A stretch of 10,608 nt of DNA, from NCBI GenBank assembly GCA_017308345.1, contig JAFKFE010000188.1, positions 1 to 10,608 on the forward strand, given 5' to 3'. Origin of the DNA: Alphaproteobacteria bacterium. GTDB taxonomy: Bacteria > Pseudomonadota > Alphaproteobacteria > Rhizobiales > Rhizobiaceae. Both the position numbers and the translations under genes were made by a program. Under the pieces are notes generated by a model. The model was given only the letters and a program-made list of their open reading frames with translations. It had not been told where the DNA came from and did no database searches. Position 1 is the stretch's first letter; each line of letters starts with the position of its first letter. Positions 1-4,935 of this stretch are shown here, one piece after another.

Positions 1-713
1 CGCACCAGGTCGATCGGCACCTCATAGAGCGCCGAATATTTCGCGATCAGCCGCTCGATATCGCCGCGCGGCCCGCTGGCCTGCTTTTCGGGCTGGCCGG
101 GCGCCGCCAGCAGCGCCGGATTATCCGGCGCCACATAGGCGACCTGCTGCACGCCCGGCATCGGCGCGACTTTCGCCGTCTGGCCGGTGACCGGCATGGC
201 GACGCCCGCGGTCGTATAGACCGCCGCCTGCTTGATGGACGCAGCTTGCTTGATCGATCCTGGGCCGGTCGGCGAACCGCCGGCCGTCAGCACCGGCGGC
301 GGCGGAAACTGGCCGGCCATCGGCGTCGCTCCGGCGAAGGCCGCGGGCTGCGCCATAACCATGGCGGACTGGGGCGCGCCGGGCTGGACAGGCGGAGGCA
401 AAAGCGCGCTTTGCGTCGCCAGCGCGCTTTGCGTCGCGAGTACGCCAGACGTCGCCGGCGCGCCCGGCGTGGTCGCCATGGCGACGGCATCGCCGGTAAG
501 CGCGGCGGTCTGCACCTGCGCGAGTCCGGAAGGCTCCGGCAGCACGGCCACCGTTTCGGGCAGCGCGACCGTCGGCGTATCGTCGGCTACGGCAGGCGTC
601 GAGGCCTCCGCCAGCGCGGGGGCGGCCTTCATCTGCGAGGTCGAGGTGCATCCGCTTAGACCAGCAGCGGCAAGGAGCACGCCGATCGCGGTGATTATGA
701 TTTTAGCTGGCAA
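1..713 (-). CDS. Lipoprotein with lytic transglycosylase (SLT) domain, 5' part only
   Basis: The gene runs off the left edge, so only about 237 N-terminal residues are seen. From a TTG start the protein begins MPAKIIITAIGVLLAAAG, followed by the lipobox LSGC with Cys22 as the likely lipidated residue, so it should be an outer-membrane or periplasm-anchored lipoprotein. A long low-complexity Ala/Pro/Thr/Gln linker follows (about residues 25-210) with two small internal duplications (LATQSA twice, SIKQAA twice). The last visible residues, IERLIAKYSALYEVPIDLVR, match the start of the SLT fold of soluble lytic transglycosylases, which cleave peptidoglycan glycan strands; the catalytic Glu would lie outside the window. 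The start is uncertain: no ATG precedes the signal peptide, TTG at 713 gives a compact signal sequence, and GTG at 767 would add 18 residues. Neither has a good ribosome binding site. The gene is divergent from the MGMT-type gene. The lipoprotein call is firm; the SLT call rests on about 20 residues. Confidence 0.72.
   Translation of the reverse strand, partial: MPAKIIITAIGVLLAAAGLSGCTSTSQMKAAPALAEASTPAVADDTPTVALPETVAVLPEPSGLAQVQTAALTGDAVAMATTPGAPATSGVLATQSALATQSALLPPPVQPGAPQSAMVMAQPAAFAGATPMAGQFPPPPVLTAGGSPTGPGSIKQAASIKQAAVYTTAGVAMPVTGQTAKVAPMPGVQQVAYVAPDNPALLAAPGQPEKQASGPRGDIERLIAKYSALYEVPIDLV
403..438. repeat. Tandem 18-bp duplication inside lipoprotein linker
   Basis: Two adjacent 18-bp copies (403-420 and 421-438) differ only in their last base and encode LATQSA twice on the minus strand. 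A second, more diverged 18-bp pair at about 223-258 encodes SIKQAA twice. Both keep the reading frame, as expected for slippage in a tolerant disordered linker. Confidence 0.8.
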
Positions 714-740
714 GCCGTGAGGGTCCGGTTTGTCGGTTGT

Positions 741-805
741 TAAGGAGTCCTTACACCAGCGATTCACGCCCCGCAATCGGGGCCACCCGGCGGTTTTCGG
801 GTGGC
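741..805. promoter_or_regulatory. Cluster of three palindromes in divergent intergenic region
   Basis: Three dyads lie between the divergent lipoprotein and MGMT-type genes: TAAGGA-G-TCCTTA at 741-753, GCCCCG-CAAT-CGGGGC at 768-783, and GCCACCCG with CGGGTGGC (8-bp stem, 8-base loop) at 782-805. The first has operator-like length and lies 28-40 bases upstream of the TTG start of the lipoprotein, where a regulator could block or aid its promoter. The other two are more like RNA hairpins. If the lipoprotein really starts at GTG 767 the first palindrome is inside its coding sequence. No function can be assigned. Confidence 0.35.
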
Positions 806-830
806 GGCAACAGGGCGGAAATGCCATATT

Positions 831-845
831 GTTCTGGATATGTAC
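831..845 (+). promoter_or_regulatory. Possible LexA (SOS) box, one mismatch
   Basis: GTTC-N7-GTAC lies 33 bases before the ATG of the alkyltransferase gene. The LexA box of alphaproteobacteria is GTTC-N7-GTTC, so seven of eight defined bases match. A single degenerate site can occur by chance; the placement in front of a DNA-repair gene is the reason to list it. Confidence 0.3.
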
Positions 846-878
846 TCGTTTTTCGCCGTTTTGCGGAGGGAATACGCC

Positions 879-1448
879 ATGAAACCCACATCTGAGATCA
901 CGGCCGGCCACGCAGTGTTAGAAACAGTGATCGGCTTCATGGGCATCGCCTGGAACGAGAAGGGCCTGATCCGGCTCTGCCTGCCCGAACGCGGCCGCGA
1001 GGCGGTCGAGCGCCGGCTGTTGCGCCACCCGGGCGTTTCGACTGCGACCAACCAACCGAAATGGGTGGTCGAGCTGATCGCCTCGATCAAGGCTTACGCG
1101 GCCGGCGAGGATGTCGATTTCTCCGATGTGCCGGTCGACCTCGACGGCGTCGACGATTTTCGTCTCGCCATCTACGACGCGGCGCGCAAGCTCGGCTTCG
1201 GCGAGACGACCACCTATGGCGAGCTGGCGAGGCGCGCCGGCCATGCCGGGCTGTCCCTCGAGACGGGCGCGGCGCTTGGCGCCAATCCGGTGCCGCTGGT
1301 CATTCCATGCCACCGCATCCTGGCGGCCGGCGGCAAGATCGGCGGCTTCTCCGCGCCGGGCGGCTCGGCCACCAAGGAAAAGATGCTGGCCATGGAAGGC
1401 GTTCGCGTCGGCCCGCCGCCGGCCGCGCAGGCCTCGTTCGGGTTCTGA
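879..1448 (+). CDS. Methylated-DNA--[protein]-cysteine S-methyltransferase (Ogt/MGMT family)
   Basis: A 189-residue protein of the suicide DNA-alkyl transferase family, which moves alkyl groups from O6-alkylguanine to its own cysteine. The C-terminal DNA-binding domain is clear: FRLAIYDAARKLGFGETTTYGELA (about 94-117, with Tyr113 of the base-flipping helix), then NPVPLVIPCHRI with acceptor Cys144 and the conserved Asn136, then GGFSAPGG and K-LAMEGV near the C-terminus. The N-terminal half (1-90) is less conserved, as usual in the family. The start is fixed by GGAGGG at 865-870, eight bases before the ATG; the frame stays open upstream but has no support there. Oddity: where most members have RAVG (the Arg finger that replaces the flipped base), this one reads LETG at 127-130. 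The active-site Cys argues against an alkyltransferase-like (ATL) protein, which lacks it. The gene faces a convergent secreted-protein gene across a palindromic element. Confidence 0.9.
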   Translation: MKPTSEITAGHAVLETVIGFMGIAWNEKGLIRLCLPERGREAVERRLLRHPGVSTATNQPKWVVELIASIKAYAAGEDVDFSDVPVDLDGVDDFRLAIYDAARKLGFGETTTYGELARRAGHAGLSLETGAALGANPVPLVIPCHRILAAGGKIGGFSAPGGSATKEKMLAMEGVRVGPPPAAQASFGF

Positions 1449-1478
1449 AGAGCCCCAACAGGAGTGTAAAACGCTCCA

Positions 1479-1621
1479 GCGTGTGTTGAGATTCAGGTCA
1501 GGCCGAGTCGAGAGCAGTGGTGTACGAGAACCGGAGCGGAGCGTACTTTTGGGTACGTGAGCACCGGAAGCGCAGGATACCGCAGCTCGCAGACCGGCAT
1601 CACCTAAATATCAGCACACGC
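1479..1621. repeat. 143-bp palindromic intergenic element (RIME-like)
   Basis: The ends are an imperfect inverted repeat: GCGTGTGTTGAGATTCAGGT at the left matches the reverse complement of the right end (GCGTGTGCTGATATTTAGGT) with three mismatches, and the similarity continues inwards (GGCCGAGTC against TGCCGGTC). The centre is GCGTAC-TTTTGG-GTACGT at 1541-1558. Inside, a segment containing GTACGAGAACCGGAGCG is repeated in related form as GTACGTGAGCACCGGAAGCG, in the same orientation. The element fills the gap between two convergent genes and ends at the stop codon of the right one. It resembles from memory the scattered palindromic intergenic elements of Rhizobiales (RIME type). It may also act as a bidirectional terminator or RNA-stability structure. 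Confidence 0.6.
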
Positions 1622-1950
1622 TAGTGCCGGCGGGGGAAAAACCGCCGCCGGAAATGGTCGAAATCCGGCCGCTTGCAGACATACACGGCACAGGATTTCG
1701 TGTCGGCGGTTGGCACATAGGCCCGCGACCTCACTTCGCCCGCGTTGCAGAAGCGCTCGTCGCGCACGTAGCGGTCGTAGAGCGGCAGGCCCGGCACGCG
1801 CGTCGACTGGTAGCGCAGGATGACGGCGCCCTGCCTGGCGATCGTCGCCTGCACCCGGTCGCAGCTCATGCGCGTCGGATCGTAGCGCGACACCGCCTGC
1901 GCCTCGGCGGCCACCAGCAGCAGGCAGGCGGCAAGCAGAATGGTCTTCAT
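1621..1950 (-). CDS. Small secreted protein, four-cysteine, function unknown
   Basis: A 109-residue protein with a classic Sec signal peptide, MKTILLAACLLLVAAEAQA, and probable cleavage after AQA, leaving about 90 residues in the periplasm or outside. The mature part is basic (many Arg) and has four cysteines in MSCD, RFCN, KSCA and YVCK contexts, enough for two disulfides. The stretch ILRYQSTRVPGLPLYDRYV looks like the conserved core of a small exported protein common in Rhizobiales, recalled from memory and with no known role. The start is supported by GGGAG about seven bases upstream on the minus strand. The stop codon abuts the 143-bp palindromic element, and the gene's upstream region lies in another repeat-like segment. 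I do not recognise a function. Confidence 0.75.
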   Translation of the reverse strand: MKTILLAACLLLVAAEAQAVSRYDPTRMSCDRVQATIARQGAVILRYQSTRVPGLPLYDRYVRDERFCNAGEVRSRAYVPTADTKSCAVYVCKRPDFDHFRRRFFPRRH

Positions 1951-1964
1951 GTTTCTCTCCCAGA

Positions 1965-2076
1965 TCCAGGAAAAGTGCGTGGTGTTTAAGTTCGGCGCCT
2001 TCGCCGTAACCTTCCGTCCGATATTGCGTCAAAACAGGCTCCTGGAGCGGTTCACCGTTTCCGTGACGGCGAACCG
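1965..2076. repeat. Diverged copy of a rhizobial intergenic repeat with hairpin
   Basis: Segments TCCAGGAAAAGTG (1967-1979), TTCCGTCCGATATTGCGTCA (from about 2011) and GGAGCGGTTCACCGTTTCCG (from about 2045) appear in the same order as in a repeat that I recall from intergenic regions of Mesorhizobium and relatives. The right part folds as CGGTTC-A-CCGT-loop-ACGG-C-GAACCG at 2049-2076. Recognition is from memory, so the exact family is not certain. The rest of the gap up to about 2170 shows nothing else I can name. Confidence 0.4.
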
Positions 2077-2175
2077 ATCTCGCATGGCGAGCGCCTCATC
2101 CCTCCACAACGCGCTGCCGCTGTCAAAACTTCCGGGCGGTTACAGGGCCTTCGGGCGGCGTCGAGGCGAACCGTC

Positions 2176-2204
2176 TTGTTTTCTTACGCAAACTATCCTA
2201 TATC
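2176..2204 (+). promoter_or_regulatory. Candidate sigma-70-type promoter for the cold-shock gene
   Basis: TTGTTT at 2176-2181 and TATATC at 2199-2204 are separated by 17 bases. This would give a 5' untranslated leader of about 120 bases before the cold-shock ORF, in keeping with the long leaders of csp genes. The -10 is only a partial match to TATAAT. Confidence 0.4.
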
Positions 2205-2283
2205 CGGCGCATTGAATTTGGCCGATCGATCGGGCCTCGCGATCCCTCGCGTTTGCTGACGTCTCCAAAGTTTCGATACCACC

Positions 2284-2304
2284 GGCCGGACTTTGGGTCC
2301 GGTC
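2284..2304 (+). promoter_or_regulatory. Leader hairpin of the cold-shock gene
   Basis: CCGGAC-TTTGG-GTCCGG (2286-2302), extended by a G-T and a G-C pair, forms a stable stem 32 bases before the start codon and just before the ribosome binding site GGAAGG (2321-2326). csp messages are often controlled by refolding of structured leaders, so this hairpin may belong to such a switch; that role is inference. Confidence 0.4.
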
Positions 2305-2335
2305 AAACGAAAGCAAATGTGGAAGGGCATTTTCC

Positions 2336-2674
2336 ATGGCAACTGGTACGGTCAAGTGGTTCAACGCCACCAAGGGCTACGGCTTCATCCAGCCTGACAA
2401 TGGCGGCGCGGACGTTTTCGTCCACATCTCCGCTGTCGAGCGCGCTGGCATGACCAGCCTCGCTGAAGGCCAGAAAATCAACTTCGAGATCGAGCAGGAC
2501 CGCCGCACCGGCAAGTCCGCCGCCAGGCGGAACGCTTGGCGTTGCAGAAATGCGGCTAAGCAAAGGCGCGCGCCGGACGAAGGTTCGGGGCGCGCGGCAA
2601 GTCACGGATGTACTGACGGTCGCGCGAGAAGCGCGCCGGAGCGAACAGACCCGACAAGCTGGAACAGCGGATAG
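2336..2674 (+). CDS. CspA-family cold-shock protein with abnormal C-terminal extension
   Basis: The first 63 residues are a standard cold-shock domain: [18 protein letters not shown] (RNP1 region KGYGFI), then [13 protein letters not shown] (RNP2 region VFVH), then [19 protein letters not shown]. Such proteins are small cytoplasmic single-stranded RNA/DNA binding barrels acting as RNA chaperones. Start: ATG at 2336 with GGAAGG nine bases upstream. Relatives end at about 69 residues with something like AADNLRAA and a stop. Here the frame runs on to 112 residues with [15 protein letters not shown] and an Arg/Ser/Gly-rich tail with no recognised motif. Most likely the 3' end was altered by an indel or rearrangement and the tail is accidental translation; a real basic tail that strengthens RNA binding is the alternative. 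Loss of the final strand residues could weaken the fold. A strong terminator follows at 2720. Confidence 0.8.
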   Translation: MATGTVKWFNATKGYGFIQPDNGGADVFVHISAVERAGMTSLAEGQKINFEIEQDRRTGKSAARRNAWRCRNAAKQRRAPDEGSGRAASHGCTDGRARSAPERTDPTSWNSG

Positions 2675-2719
2675 CTGCCAGCCCGAGCCGGACGCTCCCG
2701 ATCAGGCTACCGGCATAGG

Positions 2720-2744
2720 AAGGCGGGCATTGCCCGCCTTTTTT
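2720..2744 (+). terminator. Rho-independent terminator after cold-shock gene
   Basis: AAGGCGGGC (2720-2728), loop ATT, GCCCGCCTT (2732-2740), then TTTT (2741-2744): a nine-pair GC-rich stem with a continuous U tract on the plus strand. It is 46 bases past the stop of the extended csp frame. Confidence 0.88.
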
Positions 2745-2828
2745 GTTGCCTGGATTTCGGTGAGCTACTGTCTGGGTCTAGTGCTCCCACGGTGGTGCTT
2801 TTAGTGCGGTATGTGGTAGCATTGCTCC

Positions 2829-3029
2829 ATGACCAAGCTTGAACAAATCGAAAAATCCGTCGCCGAACTCAGCCCCGAGGAGTTGAAGGCATTTGCCGCT
2901 TGGTTTGAGGCTCTTCAGGCTGATTTGTGGGACAAGCAAATCGAGGCCGACGCGAAGGCGGGTCGGCTGGACAAGCTTGCAGAACAAGCACTGGCCGACC
3001 ACCGCGCAGGCCGGACGCGGCCTCTGTGA
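2829..3029 (+). CDS. Antitoxin of a RelE/ParE-type toxin-antitoxin pair
   Basis: A 66-residue acidic helical protein, MTKLEQIEKSVAELSPEELK..., containing FAAWFEALQADLWDKQIEAD, then KAGRLDKLAEQALADHRAGR before the C-terminal TRPL. From memory this pattern (SPEEL, W-x-x-QIEADxKAGKLDxLAEEALxxxxAG) marks the small antitoxins that precede RelE/HigB-like toxins of the HPSLHFK...VGxxYRALAV type. It should bind and neutralise the toxin and repress its own promoter. No strong ribosome binding site is seen. A partial dyad, CCACGGTGG, lies at about 2788-2796 and could be an operator. Its stop codon TGA overlaps a GTG for the toxin (GTGA), typical of translational coupling. Base composition here is visibly less GC-rich than in the neighbours, suggesting acquisition. 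Confidence 0.75.
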   Translation: MTKLEQIEKSVAELSPEELKAFAAWFEALQADLWDKQIEADAKAGRLDKLAEQALADHRAGRTRPL

Positions 3030-3279
3030 ACCACTTGCCGCCCCTTCGTTTTGGGACGCCTACCATAAACTACCTAAATCAATCAGGATGAAGGCTGACA
3101 GCAGCTTCGCCAAGCTGCGTGCAGATCCGTTTCATCCTTCGCTCCATTTCAAGCGGGTTGGACGTTATTGGTCGGCTCGAGTTGATCTGGACCACCGTGC
3201 TGTTGCGGTCCGAGACCAGGACGATGTGATCTGGTTTTGGATCGGCACCCATTCCCAGTATGAGCGCCTGTTGAAGTAG
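3026..3279 (+). pseudogene. RelE-like toxin, probably frameshifted near its start
   Basis: The conserved body is FWDAYHKLPKSIRMKADSSF, then LRADPFHPSLHFKRVGRYWS, then ARVDLDHRAVAVRD and WFWIGTHSQYERLLK: the family pattern of small RelE/HigB-fold toxins, ribosome-associated or free mRNA interferases. GTG at 3026, overlapping the antitoxin stop, reads VNHLPPL and then leaves the toxin frame. Adding one C in the CCCC run at 3041-3044 would give VNHLPPPSFWDAY, close to the expected start (M-N-H-x-x-x-P-x-F-W) with the right length. As read, the frame of the conserved body has no ATG or GTG near its beginning: TTG 2977 would add over 20 unrelated residues, and ATG 3088 would remove the first strand/helix. 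I therefore call it an inactivated toxin; ribosomal slippage or an error in the assembled base run are alternatives. Confidence 0.6.
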
Positions 3280-3296
3280 CTGCGTTAAGCACGCAG
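3280..3296. repeat. Small perfect hairpin after toxin frame
   Basis: CTGCGT-TAAGC-ACGCAG starts directly after the toxin stop codon. There is no U tract, so it is at best a weak terminator or mRNA 3' end stabiliser. Confidence 0.35.
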
Positions 3297-3348
3297 TTCG
3301 CCTATTGGCGCGCCGACTAGGTCAGCCACGAAGCGGCGCAAGTGCGAA

Positions 3349-3957
3349 TTATCCTACCCACTCGATCGGCACATGCCCCTTGTCGGCTTCGACCCGCCGC
3401 AGCCAGGCGGCGACGGCCGGATAGGCGTCGAGCTGGAAACCGCCCATCCCGGCGGTGTGGGTATAGGCATACAAGGCAATGTCGGCGACGCTATAGGCGT
3501 TGCCGGCGAAGTATTCATTCCGCTCCAGATACTTGTTCATCACGCCCAGCGCCTTGTTGCCGCGCTCCAGCGTCTGCGCCAATCGCTCCGGCGTCGCATC
3601 CTTCGCCCGCTCCGGAAAGGTCAAAAGCGCCTTGCGCACCGCGATATAGGGCTCGTGGCTGTATTGTTCGAAGAACAGCCATTGATAGGCCAGGGCGCGT
3701 TCGTATCTGTCGGCCGGCAGGAAGCGCGTGCCTTCGGCAAGATAGAGCAGGATGGCGTTGCTCTCGGCGATGCGCCTGCCATCGTCGAGCTCGAGCATCG
3801 GCACCATCGCGTTCGGATTCTTGGCGACATAGTCGGGCCTGCGCGTCTCGCCGGTGTGCGAGCTCACCTCGACCCGGGTGAAGGGAATGCCGAGCTTGGC
3901 CATCAACAGCCGCGGCTTGTAGCAATTGCCGCTGTCGGCCATGTCGTAAAGGATCAT
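3349..3957 (-). CDS. Glutathione S-transferase family protein
   Basis: A 202-residue cytoplasmic protein with the two-domain GST layout. N-terminal thioredoxin fold: MILYDMADSGNCYKPRLLMA (1-20, with Ser9/Cys12 in the place of the catalytic Ser/Cys), then KNPNAMVPMLELDDG (47-60) with the cis-Pro (VP, residues 52-53), then the glutathione gamma-glutamyl binding signature IAESNAILLYL (63-73). The C-terminal helical domain starts at about residue 85 and includes the conserved SVADIALYAYTH segment. It probably conjugates or reduces substrates with glutathione; the substrate cannot be told. Start: ATG at 3957 begins exactly at the conserved first strand, with a purine-rich GGAGAGGG about nine bases upstream; the open frame continues upstream without support. 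It stands alone on the minus strand, downstream of the EAL pair but separated from it by a terminator. Confidence 0.85.
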   Translation of the reverse strand: MILYDMADSGNCYKPRLLMAKLGIPFTRVEVSSHTGETRRPDYVAKNPNAMVPMLELDDGRRIAESNAILLYLAEGTRFLPADRYERALAYQWLFFEQYSHEPYIAVRKALLTFPERAKDATPERLAQTLERGNKALGVMNKYLERNEYFAGNAYSVADIALYAYTHTAGMGGFQLDAYPAVAAWLRRVEADKGHVPIEWVG

Positions 3958-4032
3958 GCCTGTTGCCCTCTCCTGGTCCTGCCGGAAGGCTCTAACGCGG
4001 AGGTCGTGTCTCATCCAGTGATTTGTTTTTGA

Positions 4033-4056
4033 GAAAAACCATCAGCGATGCTGATG
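4033..4056 (-). terminator. Rho-independent terminator of the EAL operon
   Basis: On the minus strand CATCAGC-ATC-GCTGATG (4056-4040) is followed by GTTTTTC, a seven-pair stem with a short U tract. It ends transcripts from the EAL pair before the GST gene. Confidence 0.65.
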
Positions 4057-4057
4057 C

Positions 4058-4090
4058 ATCCTCAGGATCAAGCATCAGCGGCGCTGATGC
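4058..4090. repeat. Two further palindromes stacked before the terminator
   Basis: ATCCT-C-AGGAT (4058-4068) and GCATCAGC-GGC-GCTGATGC (4072-4090). The latter has nearly the same arms as the terminator hairpin at 4040-4056 and contains the stop codon and last codons of the EAL gene. The shared arms suggest a local duplication and would permit alternative pairing. Confidence 0.6.
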
Positions 4091-4935
4091 AGGGGGACCA
4101 CCTTGTTGCCGGCGTCGAGCAGGGCGTCCACGGAAAGCGGCTCTTCCTTGAAGACGGTGCCGGCGAGCGCCGGGCGGGCCAGGTGAAAACCCTGCAGCAG
4201 GTCGACGCCGCCCTCGAGCGCGACGCGCAGATGCTGAGCGTGTTCTATGCCTTCGACCAGCACTTTGGCGCCGCGCTCATGCAGCATCCCCACCAGCGGC
4301 CGGAAGAAGCGCTCGGCGGCGGCGTGGCGGCAGAGCCCGGCAAACCAGGCGCCGTCGATCTTGACGATGTCGGGCGCAAGCAGGTTGATGCGCGCCTCGG
4401 TCGAATGTCCCGTGCCGAAATCGTCGATGGCGATACGGATGCCATCGCGCCGCATCTCGCGCACCAGGCTGGCGAGAACATGATCGTCGGCGGCTTGTTC
4501 GGTGATCTCGCAGACCAGCAGGCCCGGCTCCAGCTCGAAATCGCCCAGATGCCTGGTCATCAGCCGGATTTCGGCCAGCGCCCGCCCTGGATGGTCGTTG
4601 ATCGTCGGATTGTAGTTGAAGAACAGCGTCAGCCCATCGACGCCGATATTGCGGTAGTTGCCGAGATGCAGCATCCGGCACATCGTCTCGACAAACAGCC
4701 GGTCGGACGCGGGAATGCCGCCGAAGAAGATCGACGGGGCCACCGGCTCGGCGATGCGGCGCGGCTCGATCAGCCCCTCGACGGCGACCGCCCTGAGCAC
4801 CCTGCCCTCCGGCGCGAAGATCGGCTGATAGGCGCTCCACAGCCGGAATTCGCCGTAGATGCCGAACTGAAGGCCAATCTCGTCGGCGAAGATCGCCTTG
4901 GCGACATCGCGCCGCCTCTCACGCTTTTCGTTCAT
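4075..4935 (-). CDS. EAL-domain protein (cyclic-di-GMP phosphodiesterase type), distal gene of pair
   Basis: A 286-residue cytoplasmic protein made almost only of an EAL domain, the fold that hydrolyses cyclic-di-GMP to pGpG. Signature residues in order: YQPIF (36-40); VEGLIE with Glu53, where the usual ExLxR has Glu in place of Arg; FFNYNP (Asn107); VCEITEQ (Glu143); IAIDDFGTGHS (Asp171-Asp172, loop 6 near canonical); VKIDGAWF (Lys192); VEGIE (Glu228); LLQGFHLARP (Gln248). The metal-binding and catalytic set is therefore present, but the ExLxR arginine that helps hold the substrate is lost, so activity may be reduced or the protein may act as a sensor. No GGDEF, PAS, response-regulator or membrane segment is seen; the N-terminal 25 residues are charged. 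The start ATG overlaps the stop of the upstream EAL gene (ATGA), so the two are almost surely translated together from one mRNA. Confidence 0.88.
   Translation of the reverse strand: MNEKRERRRDVAKAIFADEIGLQFGIYGEFRLWSAYQPIFAPEGRVLRAVAVEGLIEPRRIAEPVAPSIFFGGIPASDRLFVETMCRMLHLGNYRNIGVDGLTLFFNYNPTINDHPGRALAEIRLMTRHLGDFELEPGLLVCEITEQAADDHVLASLVREMRRDGIRIAIDDFGTGHSTEARINLLAPDIVKIDGAWFAGLCRHAAAERFFRPLVGMLHERGAKVLVEGIEHAQHLRVALEGGVDLLQGFHLARPALAGTVFKEEPLSVDALLDAGNKVVPLHQRR

Noticed and set aside
801..878. Earlier start for the alkyltransferase at 801
   Set aside because: The frame is open, but the added 26 residues match no family start and overlap the possible LexA site, whereas ATG 879 has a strong GGAGGG at ideal spacing.
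2525..2720. Remnant of an rpsU (S21) gene or a second csp after the cold-shock domain
   Set aside because: All three frames were read; short basic stretches occur but no run of S21 or csp residues could be aligned.
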